The notes beneath the pieces were generated by a model. The model was not told where the DNA came from and made no database searches. It was given only the letters and a program-made list of their open reading frames with translations. A program made the position numbers and the translations under genes. From positions 26,998 through 90,997 of the forward strand of contig JAIETF010000002.1 of NCBI GenBank assembly GCA_019745415.1: 64,000 bases of DNA. Reading direction: 5' to 3'. Source of the DNA: Candidatus Obscuribacterales bacterium. GTDB lineage: Bacteria > Cyanobacteriota > Vampirovibrionia > Obscuribacterales > Obscuribacteraceae. Positions 25,555 to 35,360 of this stretch are shown piece by piece. Every line of letters begins with the position of its first letter. Position 1 is the first letter of the stretch.

Positions 25555-26122
25555 CGGTGGACTAAGCTTAATCGGCGGTATCATGGGCATGGGCAGCCGC
25601 CCAGCAGGTCCAGGAATTGCCCCTCTGATGTACATCATGTCTGGTCGAGAGCAGCAGGCAGCGGCTCAAGCTGAGGCTGCCTCACTTTCAAAGCAATCTT
25701 CAATCGCCTATGAGGAAAGCCTCATGGAGGCTGCGCGAAAAGAGTATCAAGTGAGGCAGTTTCGCGAGCAGCAAGCCTTGAAGTTTGCGAGCTCCGGTAT
25801 CACGCTCCAAGGTTCGCCGCTCGGTGTTCTCGCTGAAACTGAAGCACTTGGAGCGCAAGAAGTCTCTGCAATCAAAAGACGCGGAGAAGCGCTGTCAGGG
25901 CTGTATGAAGCTGAGGGATTGCAGATGCTGCGGCGCGGGAGTGCAGCGGCTTTCTCTGGCTTTGCGCAAGCGATGCAGTCTGAATATGACGCGAAGGTCC
26001 AAGCTTATCAGCACAGCACGCAGAAAGCTCAGACGCTGATGTCTGGAATCGGAGCAGGCGTCCAGGGCTTTGCTTCGCTCTTCAAGTCTAGTGGTAGCAG
26101 CAGCGGATTCTTTCAGCCATAG
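25538..26122 (+). CDS. Internal virion protein B (T7 gp14-like)
   Basis: 194 residues: glycine-rich hydrophobic N-terminus (ISGGLSLIGGIMGMG) then long Ala/Gln-rich helices, as in gp14, which is ejected into the outer membrane during infection. GSPLGVLAETEALGAQEVSA is typical of the family. Confidence 0.8.
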   Translation: MAGAISGGLSLIGGIMGMGSRPAGPGIAPLMYIMSGREQQAAAQAEAASLSKQSSIAYEESLMEAARKEYQVRQFREQQALKFASSGITLQGSPLGVLAETEALGAQEVSAIKRRGEALSGLYEAEGLQMLRRGSAAAFSGFAQAMQSEYDAKVQAYQHSTQKAQTLMSGIGAGVQGFASLFKSSGSSSGFFQP

Positions 26123-26131
26123 GAGGCTATC

Positions 26132-28039
26132 ATGCCTGAGCGCTATCAACAAAATCAGCTCGCGTCTTCGCTTGTCGGCACTCCCGGTATTGACACCAGT
26201 GCCGGTGTCGCCGAGGCGCAAATTGCGCAGACCGCAGATGCTGCGAGAACGAAAGAGAATCAGCTGGCTATTGCTCAAATGGCAAACGCTGAACAGTCGT
26301 TCAATCGCGCTGGTGCCTATTTCAATCAGTGGGCTAATCAACGTGCTTACGAGGCGCGGCTCAAGAAGGCGCAAGAAGCTGAGGCGCGGAGACTGCAAGT
26401 GCAGTTCGACCAGCTTGACGAAGACGACTTGATGAACGGCAAAATAACGCAGCTCAAAGAGCAGTTTGCGAACAATCCGCAGGAAGCCTTGAGAGCTTTT
26501 GCGAATGAAGTGCCGCAAATGCGCGAAGAGTTCAAAGCTACTTATGCCTCCGATCCGGTTCGGCTGCGCATGAACCAAGGACCGCAGAGAGCTCGCGAGC
26601 GGGCTGCGTACAATGAGCTGCAAAGCTGGGCACAACAGACAACGAAAGCAAACCTGGAGCAAAGGCTTGCTCTATTTCCGCAGCAAGTGTCTGACAAGAT
26701 CGCCGGCTTGTCTGGTAGCTTTACCGAACAGCTGAAAGGCTTTCAGGGTTTGATGCAGAGTACCAATGCTGTCTATGACACTATGCGCTTGAGCGCCGTT
26801 ACCCAAGCCGATCACGATAAGACTTTCTTGAAACAGCTCGCGCTAAACAACGAAGCTGCGAAACAGTTCGTCGATCACTCGCTGGCGCAAACGCCCGAGG
26901 GAGAAGGCGGCATTAAGTATCTTGAGTCGCTGCAGGATGTTGTCAAGACTGCCAGGCAGAACGGCTTTCGCTTCTCGCCGGAAGACGAGAGCGCGATCAT
27001 GGGCAAAATTCAGACACAGCTGAAAGCTCATGAGCAGGACTTGATTGTCGGCATTCAGGGCGATAATGCGCAGAAAGTCTTGGATGCGAATCGCTTCAAG
27101 TACCAGCTCTTCCAAGCAGCTGACGACCCAGTGTTGATGGCGAATTTAGCAAAGCAAGTCGATGCTCGGATGGCAGAGCTTGACAAACAGATTGCGCTTG
27201 TTTCGCAAGAGCCGGACTCGAAAATCAAGAATGCCAAGCTGACAGGCTTGAAGCAAGAGCAAGCAGCTTACATCACTGAGACTGGACAAGAGCTGAAGCA
27301 GCAGCGTCAGTTCGACCAGCTTCAACGCACGCTAACAAGCTTTGCTCAAGGACAGATTCGGTTTCAGCAAAGCCAGATTTCTTTTCAGCAAGGGCAACAG
27401 AAGTTTGCGCAGTGGCAAGCAGACTTGCTTACAAAAGGGGAAAATCGTGAAGTCACTCGCTTGCATACAGATGCGGTCGACAGCTTTAACAAAGAGTGGG
27501 CAGGCGTCCAGAACAGCTTAAAGGCTGCTTGGTCTCAGCCAGGACTGAAGTCGAAAGAAGCGGTTTCGCAAATCGTTACTGCGACTGTGCCAAAGCTGCA
27601 GAAAGCTTTGTTTGACGGAACGCTCTCCGGTCCTGAATACGGGAAGATGCTGGCTTTTTTAGACGAACAAAATACCAAAGTGCACTCGGCTACTAAGACT
27701 GTGCAACAGCCCTGGTACTTTGGCGGTGGTGAGAAACAAGTGCCGCTCAAGCCTGAAGAAGCAAAGAAAGCCTCCCTCGCAGCCAAGCAGCAGTTTGGTG
27801 ACATTGTTAATCGACAGCAGCAAAATTTCTTGTACATGAACTCTGCAATCAAGCAGCTGGACACTCTCACGACTAGCAAAGGTGAGCGTGCCTTCTTGCA
27901 TCAATTCGTCTCAGCAAATTTGCCGACGATGCTCAACACCAAAAAGTTCCAGGCGAAGTCTCCGCAAGAGCAAGATAGAGATGTTGCGCAGAAAGTTAGA
28001 GAGGCTGTGATTCTTTTTAGACAGGGCAAATTGAAATGA
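26132..28039 (+). CDS. Internal virion protein C (T7 gp15-like)
   Basis: 635 residues, almost wholly helical and Gln/Lys-rich, with a start that carries low-complexity LASSLVGTPGIDTSAG, a motif commonly seen in gp15 N-termini. It is expected in the periplasmic DNA-ejection conduit. SD AGGAGG before ATG. Confidence 0.82.
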   Translation: MPERYQQNQLASSLVGTPGIDTSAGVAEAQIAQTADAARTKENQLAIAQMANAEQSFNRAGAYFNQWANQRAYEARLKKAQEAEARRLQVQFDQLDEDDLMNGKITQLKEQFANNPQEALRAFANEVPQMREEFKATYASDPVRLRMNQGPQRARERAAYNELQSWAQQTTKANLEQRLALFPQQVSDKIAGLSGSFTEQLKGFQGLMQSTNAVYDTMRLSAVTQADHDKTFLKQLALNNEAAKQFVDHSLAQTPEGEGGIKYLESLQDVVKTARQNGFRFSPEDESAIMGKIQTQLKAHEQDLIVGIQGDNAQKVLDANRFKYQLFQAADDPVLMANLAKQVDARMAELDKQIALVSQEPDSKIKNAKLTGLKQEQAAYITETGQELKQQRQFDQLQRTLTSFAQGQIRFQQSQISFQQGQQKFAQWQADLLTKGENREVTRLHTDAVDSFNKEWAGVQNSLKAAWSQPGLKSKEAVSQIVTATVPKLQKALFDGTLSGPEYGKMLAFLDEQNTKVHSATKTVQQPWYFGGGEKQVPLKPEEAKKASLAAKQQFGDIVNRQQQNFLYMNSAIKQLDTLTTSKGERAFLHQFVSANLPTMLNTKKFQAKSPQEQDRDVAQKVREAVILFRQGKLK

Positions 28040-31000
28040 GCAATCCTTTCGCTGAATATGACCAGACTCCAGCTGACGTGGCTGCAAACGATGCTGCGCC
28101 TACCGTCGCAAGCGGCAATCCCTTTCGAGACTACGCCGAAGAGCCAGAGCAGGCAGCTGCACCGGTTCAAGGACAGGGCACACCGGAGCAGCCTTTCAGC
28201 GCTGTAATTACTTTCACTGAGCAGTTCCAGAAGGCTCGCAAAGTTGGTCAAGCTGGATTCCGAGAGTCAGCCCTGGGACATTCAGTCATGTCCGGCAGAA
28301 TGACTCTAGAAGAGGCTGTCGCCAAAATTAAAGAGGACGACGAGCTTGCGCAGCTGACGTCTGACCTCGCAGAGTATGAGAAGCAATCGGCAGCTCCCTG
28401 GTTGACCTCGATTGCTCTTGCGACTGCGAAGCAATTGCCCATGGTCGAAGCCTCGCTTGGTATCGGCGCTGGTGGCTTTGCTATTGGCGGCGGTTTAACC
28501 GCAGCAACTGGAGTCGGTGCCCCGGTCTCAATTCCGGTTGGAGCGATGACCGGCACAGCCGCCGCAGCTGGATGGACTGCGGACTTCGTCAAAGGACAAG
28601 ACTATCTCGACAAGCGAATGAAGGGCATGACCCACGAAGAAGCCGCAGCCAGTGCCACGGTAAACGGCTGGATTCAAGGCGCCCTAACTGGAGTGCGAAT
28701 TGGTCAGGCTGCTAAGCTTCCGGTCAATACTGCCAAGAACATTTTGCAGGCTCATGCGCAGAGTATCACGCAATTCATAGGGCAGGCTCTGCAATTTGAG
28801 TCTGAGCAGATCATGCTTGCCGAGCTCGGCGGGGCATCCAAGCGTATCGTCGACGCGATTGCGGGCACTGTGTCCAACAAGCCCGGTGTCGTCCCGACGC
28901 TGGAGCAGTCTGCGGCAGAAGTGGCAGAGACTTTTGAAGAGACACTCAAGGGCAGCCTGGGGCTATTCCTGGGTGGCAAGCTCACAGGAACGGTGGCGGG
29001 TAATGCACTCAAGACTTTTTTCAAGCAAGCGCACGACAAGCATCTGGCAAAGCAACAAGCCAAGCTTCAGAAAATTCAAGAAGCTGAGGCAGCTGCGGCG
29101 GAAGGCGAAGCAGTACAGTCTGCAAGCGCTGACTCAGGTACAAAAGCTGTTTCAAAAACAGCTCAGGAGCGCCAGAGGATTGCGCAAAACCGCTTAGAAA
29201 AACGCATCGCCGCTGAGAACGAGATTCGTCGAATCTTTGAAGCTGCACACAGTTTATTCTATACAGCCGACAACGAGACACGCTTGCAAGAAGTCGGGCG
29301 CATTCAGCGCTTGCTCAAGCGTATGGTCAATAACTCCGATCTGCTCGACGACAAAATGAAAGCCAAGCTGCTCAGTCGAGTGGTCGAGATTGATGGTGTT
29401 GCGGACTTGCTCAAACACGGTGAGCGATTTATCGAAGAGCAATGGGACAGAGAGCGCGCAAATGCGCTTACTGAAGCTCGCACAAGACTGAAGGCTGAAA
29501 TCAAGAAAGGGCAAGAGAAGAATCGCAAAGCAACCTTGCCGCCTGAAGCTCAGAAGTCTTTGCAGTGGTATGACGAGTTCTTCAGTGAGCCGAAGCTACC
29601 GAAGCGAGAGAAAGGGCAGCCAAAGAGACAGCCAGGAGAAGCCGAAGCGGAGGTCAGAGCTGCGGCTCTGAAGAAAGCTGTAGATTACGTCGAGAAGGGC
29701 GCAGAAGAAGAAGCGCAGGCGCTCGCTATGCAAATCGACAAGCTGGAGAAAAACGAGCTCTCAGAAATTTTCAACTACCCTGCTGAGCTGGCTGAGAAAC
29801 GCAGGATTGCAATGCAGGCGGTTCAGTATTGGTCGGGTGCTCTCGACCAGGCAGGCATCGTTGACCTGGCTGATCAAGTGCAAACGCTTGTCAAAGATGA
29901 GCGCTCTCTGTTCTTGGAGAAGAAGAAAGCCGAAGGGCAAAAGCTGCTAGGCAAGCGGGCTCAAGTTCTGGAAGGCGTGCAAGGTCGCAAGCCGGTGCAG
30001 CCCTCGACGGATCCAAACGGACCTCGACAAATTACACCGCTTGGCAAAGTTGTCTCCAGCATTAGAGGCACTGCAAGTTATCTGTGGGACAAGCTCTTTC
30101 AGGATACACCGATTGAGCAAAGGCAGGCTCTAAAGGCTATGCTCGACTTTACTGACGTCGAGAACAAAGAGTCAGCCATAAATATCAAAGCTGCGGAGAA
30201 GATGGCGGATCTCTACACTGAAGCCGTCGGTTCTATTCACGAAGCAACTCGGCTCATTCGTGATGGCGCCAATCCAAAAAACCGCTTAGAGCTTCGATAC
30301 ACTGATGCAACCGGCGCACCCGTAGTTGAGTATCACACGCCGAACGAGCTTGCGTATCTCTCAATTGCAATGGAAGACCGAGGCGCGATACCGGGTTTGG
30401 TGAATGGGAACAAGTACACCTTGGCTGGAATGGTCGAAGGTGGCATCTCGACGCAAGAAGCAGTCAAAGCCGTGTTGACGCAGCATGAGGGTGGTAAGTA
30501 CCTCGCCCTGGGCAAAGCTGTCAAAAACTTCTATGCCTGGTTTGCGCCTACTGTTGCGAATCACTACCTGAAAGAATATGGCGTTTCGATGCCTGTCGAT
30601 GACTCGTACTCGGGCACGATCTTTCATAGGCAGCTGGAGCGCATAAAGAGCGCGGGCGATATTCTGCAGGATGTGCACAACCAGGCTCAGCGGTCGCTTG
30701 ACCCTGGAGCAACAAAAGCCAGAAAGAATAGCAAAATGCCTGTTAAGTTGGTCGACCCATTCAAGCAGGTTCAACGGCACAGAGCTGACATGGCTTTCTG
30801 GATTGCGAACTCAGAGAAAGCGCGAGAGCTCAGCTTCATCTTTTCGGATACAACAAAAGACGGGCTGCGCGACGTGATCGAGCACAAGTTTGGTCGAGAG
30901 TTTACCGGGCTTGTCGATGCTCGGCTTGCTTGGCAGTTCCACTTAAAACCGGGCATCGCTGACGTGGCTGACGGTCCATTCCAGACAATTAAGTCCAACA

Positions 31001-32043
31001 TGGCGACAGGCTTGTTAGGAGCTCGCATCGACCAGGCGCCGAAGCAGTGGACGAGCATTCTTGCTGCACTGTCTAATGCTTCTTTCCCGGAGTTCCTTGA
31101 CGGACTGAAGGCTGCAATACCGCAGTACAAAGAGGGCAAGTTGACTTGGTCGGACGGTGTTGCCGACTATATCTCTCGCTCTGAATTGTACAAAGACAGA
31201 CAAAGCCATATCCTGCCTCAAATCCTTGAAGCGACAAAAGACCGTGGCTTTGTTGATACCGTACTCAGTGACAAAGCATTGTCAGTTAAGACTTTCTTCT
31301 TGACTCCAATGCACAAGTGGGGTGACGGTGTCGGCGCCGCCGTTGCAGGTTTCATTGAGTACAATCGAGTACTCAAGTCTGGTGGCTCTGTGGAAGAAGC
31401 TGTCTTGGCAGGTGACAGGCTTGTCGACCAGACTCAATCATCCTCCCGTGCATCACAGAAGGTGCCAGGCGAGTTCAAAGGTGGCGTTGCAAATCTTGGC
31501 TTGGCTTTCGCAAAAGAAGGCATTCAGGCTATCAACCGCGAATCGGGAGCGATTAGAGATTGGTACATTCACCGCGATGAGGCAAGTCTCCGACGTGTTG
31601 CGAGAGTGATTGTCTCTATTCACGTTGCACAGACCTTGTTCCAAGCTATCAACAATGCGCCTGGTCTATTCTTCCCGGAAGACGACAATGAGCGAGCTGA
31701 GGCTGCTTTGCGTGTCGCAAGCGCAACTATCGGCGGCTCCTACGCGCAAATGCCGCTTGTTGGCATTGACGTGTTTCATGGCTTCCTGTCAGGTTGGAAA
31801 GGACAGAACGAGCCAAGAACGATTGTAGGCTCACTCGCAGGCGATACAGCAAAGTTGGTCAAGAGGCTGTGGTCGATTGTAAGTGACACCGCTGGCGGTG
31901 AAGAAGTGGACGGTGAAGATTGGGTCAAGGCTTTCAAATCGCTTGCGAGTGTGGGCAGTGTGACGACAGGACTCCCATTCTGGGGACTATTCAAATACGC
32001 TGAGCTGGGTGGCAAGATCGCGAAGAAAGGTGCAGGCGAATGA
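28036..32043 (+). CDS. Internal virion protein D (T7 gp16-like), no transglycosylase domain seen
   Basis: 1335 residues, the largest virion protein. The N-terminus repeats an NPFxxY motif (NPFAEYD, NPFRDYAE). A glycine/alanine-rich hydrophobic region near residues 145-180 (GIGAGGFAIGGGLTAATGVG) may insert in the inner membrane during ejection. The middle is helical and charged. T7 gp16 has an N-terminal lytic transglycosylase, which I could not recognise here. The stop overlaps the fibre gene start by 4 bases, as the start overlaps gp15's stop. Confidence 0.85.
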   Translation: MSNPFAEYDQTPADVAANDAAPTVASGNPFRDYAEEPEQAAAPVQGQGTPEQPFSAVITFTEQFQKARKVGQAGFRESALGHSVMSGRMTLEEAVAKIKEDDELAQLTSDLAEYEKQSAAPWLTSIALATAKQLPMVEASLGIGAGGFAIGGGLTAATGVGAPVSIPVGAMTGTAAAAGWTADFVKGQDYLDKRMKGMTHEEAAASATVNGWIQGALTGVRIGQAAKLPVNTAKNILQAHAQSITQFIGQALQFESEQIMLAELGGASKRIVDAIAGTVSNKPGVVPTLEQSAAEVAETFEETLKGSLGLFLGGKLTGTVAGNALKTFFKQAHDKHLAKQQAKLQKIQEAEAAAAEGEAVQSASADSGTKAVSKTAQERQRIAQNRLEKRIAAENEIRRIFEAAHSLFYTADNETRLQEVGRIQRLLKRMVNNSDLLDDKMKAKLLSRVVEIDGVADLLKHGERFIEEQWDRERANALTEARTRLKAEIKKGQEKNRKATLPPEAQKSLQWYDEFFSEPKLPKREKGQPKRQPGEAEAEVRAAALKKAVDYVEKGAEEEAQALAMQIDKLEKNELSEIFNYPAELAEKRRIAMQAVQYWSGALDQAGIVDLADQVQTLVKDERSLFLEKKKAEGQKLLGKRAQVLEGVQGRKPVQPSTDPNGPRQITPLGKVVSSIRGTASYLWDKLFQDTPIEQRQALKAMLDFTDVENKESAINIKAAEKMADLYTEAVGSIHEATRLIRDGANPKNRLELRYTDATGAPVVEYHTPNELAYLSIAMEDRGAIPGLVNGNKYTLAGMVEGGISTQEAVKAVLTQHEGGKYLALGKAVKNFYAWFAPTVANHYLKEYGVSMPVDDSYSGTIFHRQLERIKSAGDILQDVHNQAQRSLDPGATKARKNSKMPVKLVDPFKQVQRHRADMAFWIANSEKARELSFIFSDTTKDGLRDVIEHKFGREFTGLVDARLAWQFHLKPGIADVADGPFQTIKSNMATGLLGARIDQAPKQWTSILAALSNASFPEFLDGLKAAIPQYKEGKLTWSDGVADYISRSELYKDRQSHILPQILEATKDRGFVDTVLSDKALSVKTFFLTPMHKWGDGVGAAVAGFIEYNRVLKSGGSVEEAVLAGDRLVDQTQSSSRASQKVPGEFKGGVANLGLAFAKEGIQAINRESGAIRDWYIHRDEASLRRVARVIVSIHVAQTLFQAINNAPGLFFPEDDNERAEAALRVASATIGGSYAQMPLVGIDVFHGFLSGWKGQNEPRTIVGSLAGDTAKLVKRLWSIVSDTAGGEEVDGEDWVKAFKSLASVGSVTTGLPFWGLFKYAELGGKIAKKGAGE

Positions 32044-33740
32044 CAGTATCAACAACTCATTCTGAAAACCAGTTCACGGGCGACGGCGTTCAGACCACTT
32101 TCAATTTCACCTTCCAGGTGCTTATCTTTGCTGTCGGCATTGATGTCTATCTTGACAACGAGCTGCAGAATACTGGCTTTGCTATCTATCCGAACGAAGA
32201 CCAGTTTACTTCTCCAGGCGGCTCGATAGTCTTCGACGTTCCGCCGGCACTCGGCGTGCAAATCGACGTGAGGCGCAATACCTCGCAAGACCAAAACGTC
32301 GACTTTCCACTTGAGGCGAAGCTGAGCACGGTCAGCCTGGAGACCGCCTTTGACAAGCAGATGCTGATCGCGCAAGAGAATAGCCGAGAGATCGGACGCA
32401 AGACTTTTGTCTGGCGAGGACAATGGGTCTCTACGACAAACTATGCCATCGGCGAAGCGGTCTTTCACGAGGGCTCTAGTTATCTGGCTATTGCTGCCAA
32501 CGTAGGCAGCGAGCCACCGTCAGCTGATTGGGAAGTTTTCGCGCAGCAGGGCGCAACAGGCTCAATTGGAGCTGAGGCACAGGCAGAAGGATATGTCTTG
32601 ACAGATGGCGGTCCTGGCTTGCAGCCTTCCTACCAGGTGCCGAGAGCATCAGTCTTTCAGTGCCGACTCTATACAGAGTCAAACAATCCGTTTAGTATCG
32701 TGATTGGTCCTCGCTCAACATTGTACGTTGGTCCTTTTGAAGGTGAGTGGGTGTCACTACCGGACAGTAACGGCGAGAACTTCGTGCCGCTTCGCTTGAC
32801 TCAGCTTGCGGTGCCTATCCCCGCTGTGCCCTATTGTCCGTGTGATGTTTTTCTCTACAGAGACGGCAGCAGCATTGCAGTGGAGGTCGTGCGGTGGGAG
32901 GCGATTCAGACGACCGGAGATATCACAAATGCTACAGCGGCAGATCCTAGTGTTCTGACAGCAATCAACGGGTTGTCAGTCGGGAACTTGATTGCAGTAG
33001 ACAATATTGTTGGTAGTCTCGGAACGACAAGCAAGAACGGTTTGAACGGTAAAATTCATGCTGTTCAAGCTGCGACGGGAACGAGCATAACCTTGTCTAG
33101 CGGCACCGATACCACAGGGTTGACTTATACGGCAGGTGGCAATTTTTATAAGATTCCTGTAGCGAGAGAGGTACCACTAACAGTCAAGGGTGGCGTTTAT
33201 CTTAAATCAACTGACCTATCCAGGCTTTACGTTGGTAGCTTTATGACACTCAAGGCAAGCCAAGTAAACAAGGACTATTACAGAAATTTGGTCTGGAGCT
33301 ATTTCAACAGACGCCCCATAGGAATGAGCGCGAAGGAGACTGAGTCGGCAACCTGGACTGCGGCGATTTCAGGTCGCCCTAGAAATAACGGCACCGGCTA
33401 TGGACAGACAGTGGGCGCAGGCAGGATTGATTTATTTGTTGGCGTTTCTGACGAGGATTTTCCCTTAGCTTTGAACGCATGGGCAACTATCAGTGTTGCC
33501 GGTCCCGTTTGTTCAATGGGCTATGTACGCAATACGACTAATGGCTTCGGCTTGGCTACAGCAATTATTCCCCCAGGTGCTAACCAATACGGATATTCTT
33601 TCCAGTATTCAAATTACACGCCGAACGTAGGATATCAATTCATCCAAGCGCAGCAAGGACCCGGCTCATCGGGCACCACAACCTTTTATGCGGGCGGTGG
33701 CGTTTTTGGTCCGAATATGTCGCTCCTTGCACGCGGCTGA
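32040..33740 (+). CDS. Tail fibre 1 with T7 gp17-like N-terminus
   Basis: Residues 1-125 match the T7-fibre attachment domain: NQFTGDGVQTTFNFTFQVL, a GGSIVFDVPPALG turn, and KLSTVSLETAFDKQMLIAQE. Next is one WRGxW...Y..GE.V...G..YLAIAANVGSEPPSADW module, then a beta-rich shaft and a tip of unknown fold. A diverged copy of the gp12 ITKANP module is present (AADPSVLTAINGLSVG...YTAGG). It binds the host receptor. Confidence 0.85.
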   Translation: MTVSTTHSENQFTGDGVQTTFNFTFQVLIFAVGIDVYLDNELQNTGFAIYPNEDQFTSPGGSIVFDVPPALGVQIDVRRNTSQDQNVDFPLEAKLSTVSLETAFDKQMLIAQENSREIGRKTFVWRGQWVSTTNYAIGEAVFHEGSSYLAIAANVGSEPPSADWEVFAQQGATGSIGAEAQAEGYVLTDGGPGLQPSYQVPRASVFQCRLYTESNNPFSIVIGPRSTLYVGPFEGEWVSLPDSNGENFVPLRLTQLAVPIPAVPYCPCDVFLYRDGSSIAVEVVRWEAIQTTGDITNATAADPSVLTAINGLSVGNLIAVDNIVGSLGTTSKNGLNGKIHAVQAATGTSITLSSGTDTTGLTYTAGGNFYKIPVAREVPLTVKGGVYLKSTDLSRLYVGSFMTLKASQVNKDYYRNLVWSYFNRRPIGMSAKETESATWTAAISGRPRNNGTGYGQTVGAGRIDLFVGVSDEDFPLALNAWATISVAGPVCSMGYVRNTTNGFGLATAIIPPGANQYGYSFQYSNYTPNVGYQFIQAQQGPGSSGTTTFYAGGGVFGPNMSLLARG

Positions 33741-33768
33741 TTAGTCGCTTATACTACTGCGCATAGTA
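33727..33768 (+). promoter_or_regulatory. Promoter with operator before tail fibre 2
   Basis: TTGCAC (33727-33732), 17-base spacer, TATACT (33750-33755): a near-consensus sigma70-type promoter partly inside the fibre 1 end. The dyad TACTAC-tgcgc-ATAGTA (33752-33768, 11 of 12) overlaps the -10 and runs up to the SD AGGAGG. Confidence 0.75.
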
Positions 33769-33780
33769 GGAGGTCGACCC

Positions 33781-35352
33781 GTGACAGTTGCAACCACACA
33801 CGCTGAGAACAAGTTCACGGGCGACGGCGTCCAGACCGTCTTCACGTTTACTTTCCAAGTTATCAAGAACTCGCCTAGTCTTGTCGTCTACAAAGACGGC
33901 GCGATCCAGTCTGTCGGGTTCACGGTCTCGGTCAACACAGACCAAGAGACTTCGCCCGGCGGCGCGGTTACTTTCTCGGTTGCGCCTGCTAACGGCTCTG
34001 AAGTCATTGTCAGACGGGCAAATCCTCAGACGCAGAATACAGACTTTCCGCTTGAAGCAAAGCTGAGCACTCAGTCCGTCGAAGCTGCTATCGACAAAGT
34101 GATGCTGTGTGTCCAGGAAGCAACCGCAGATATCAACAAGAAGACTTTCGTCTGGCGAGGCACCTGGTCGGCGTCGAGAAATTACGTGATTGGTGATGCT
34201 GTGTATTATAACGGCTCTAGCTATCTAGCTTTGGCTGCAAATATCAACTCTGCACCGCCGTCAGCCAACTGGGCAACTCTTGCTCTGCGCGGTGAGGGAG
34301 TGGTATGGAAGGGCGCTTGGAGTAATGCTACTGCTTACGTCGTCAATGATGCGGTTGCGTACAACGGCACAAGTTACATTGCTGTTGTAAACAATACGAA
34401 CTCGGCGCCGCCGTCAGCCAACTGGAATGTTTTGGCGTCAAAGGGTGATGCCGGAACAAACGGCACGAACGGTATTGACGGGCTTCCGGGATTGGCTTGG
34501 AAAGGCGCTTGGAGCAATGCTACTAACTATGTCGTGAATGACGGCGTCTCTTATAGTGGCTCAAGCTATATCTGCATTGCGGCGCACATCAACTCTGCAC
34601 CGCCGTCAGCCAACTGGAACTTGATTGCTGCGAAAGGTACAGACGGATCAGGAACGGGCGATGTTGTTGGACCATCGACCGTTACTGACGGAAGAGTCGC
34701 AGTCTTCGATACAACCACGGGCAAGCTCTTGAAGCAAGGCACCCGGCTTGAAACAGAATTGGTTGCCGGTCCGGCTGCGGCTGTCACTAACGGGAGAGTC
34801 GCAGTCTTCGACGGAACAAGCGGGCGGCTACTAAAGCAGGATACTCGCTTAGCATCGGATTTAGTGGCAGGTCCGGCGACCTCGACCGCCAATGCTGTCG
34901 CGCTTTTCAACGGCACGGGCGGAAAGACGATTAAGGACGGTGTTGCCCCTGGTGCAAGTGGCAACGTGCTCACAAGTGACGGAACAAACTGGACAAGCGC
35001 TCCCCCGTCTGGTGCGCTGTCGCGGGTGAAGTCAACTGCAATCGCCCCCAGCTTGGGAGGCTTGGCTACCTTCGCGCATGGTAAGGGCAAGAAGCCAATT
35101 GGTGCCTGGCTGTCTGCGGTCTGTCTCACCGCCGAGGGTGGCTATGCTGTGAATGATGAGATCATAGTCTCTGACTACACTTCGCGCTCAAATGGCTTAG
35201 ATAACCGCAACACGATCCGAATCGACTCAACGAATATTTACGTCCGCTGGTGCGATACAGGACCTGTCTTCGCAGGAGACAAGGGCACTGGTGCACGAAC
35301 TACATTGACTCCCGCTAACTGGAATTTCTATATCTACGGTCTTTTTGATTAG
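33781..35352 (+). CDS. Tail fibre 2 with T7 gp17-like N-terminus and repeat modules
   Basis: GTG start after AGGAGGTCGACCC. The N-terminal domain is a clear paralogue of fibre 1 (NKFTGDGVQTVFTFTFQVI, KLSTQSVEAAIDKVMLCVQE). Three W..G.WS...Y...D.V.YNG.SY.A......APPSANW modules follow, like small carbohydrate-binding repeats, with a collagen-like GTNGTNGIDGLPG linker. Then come TDGRVAVFD...G.LLKQ repeats and a C-terminal tip. It has its own operator-controlled promoter, so the two fibres may be expressed at different ratios. Confidence 0.85.
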   Translation: MTVATTHAENKFTGDGVQTVFTFTFQVIKNSPSLVVYKDGAIQSVGFTVSVNTDQETSPGGAVTFSVAPANGSEVIVRRANPQTQNTDFPLEAKLSTQSVEAAIDKVMLCVQEATADINKKTFVWRGTWSASRNYVIGDAVYYNGSSYLALAANINSAPPSANWATLALRGEGVVWKGAWSNATAYVVNDAVAYNGTSYIAVVNNTNSAPPSANWNVLASKGDAGTNGTNGIDGLPGLAWKGAWSNATNYVVNDGVSYSGSSYICIAAHINSAPPSANWNLIAAKGTDGSGTGDVVGPSTVTDGRVAVFDTTTGKLLKQGTRLETELVAGPAAAVTNGRVAVFDGTSGRLLKQDTRLASDLVAGPATSTANAVALFNGTGGKTIKDGVAPGASGNVLTSDGTNWTSAPPSGALSRVKSTAIAPSLGGLATFAHGKGKKPIGAWLSAVCLTAEGGYAVNDEIIVSDYTSRSNGLDNRNTIRIDSTNIYVRWCDTGPVFAGDKGTGARTTLTPANWNFYIYGLFD

Positions 35353-35360
35353 AGGTAGTT

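Noticed and set aside
32040-35352. Diversity-generating retroelement at the fibres
   Set aside because: No reverse transcriptase ORF and no near-repeat with adenine-specific changes seen next to the fibre ends.
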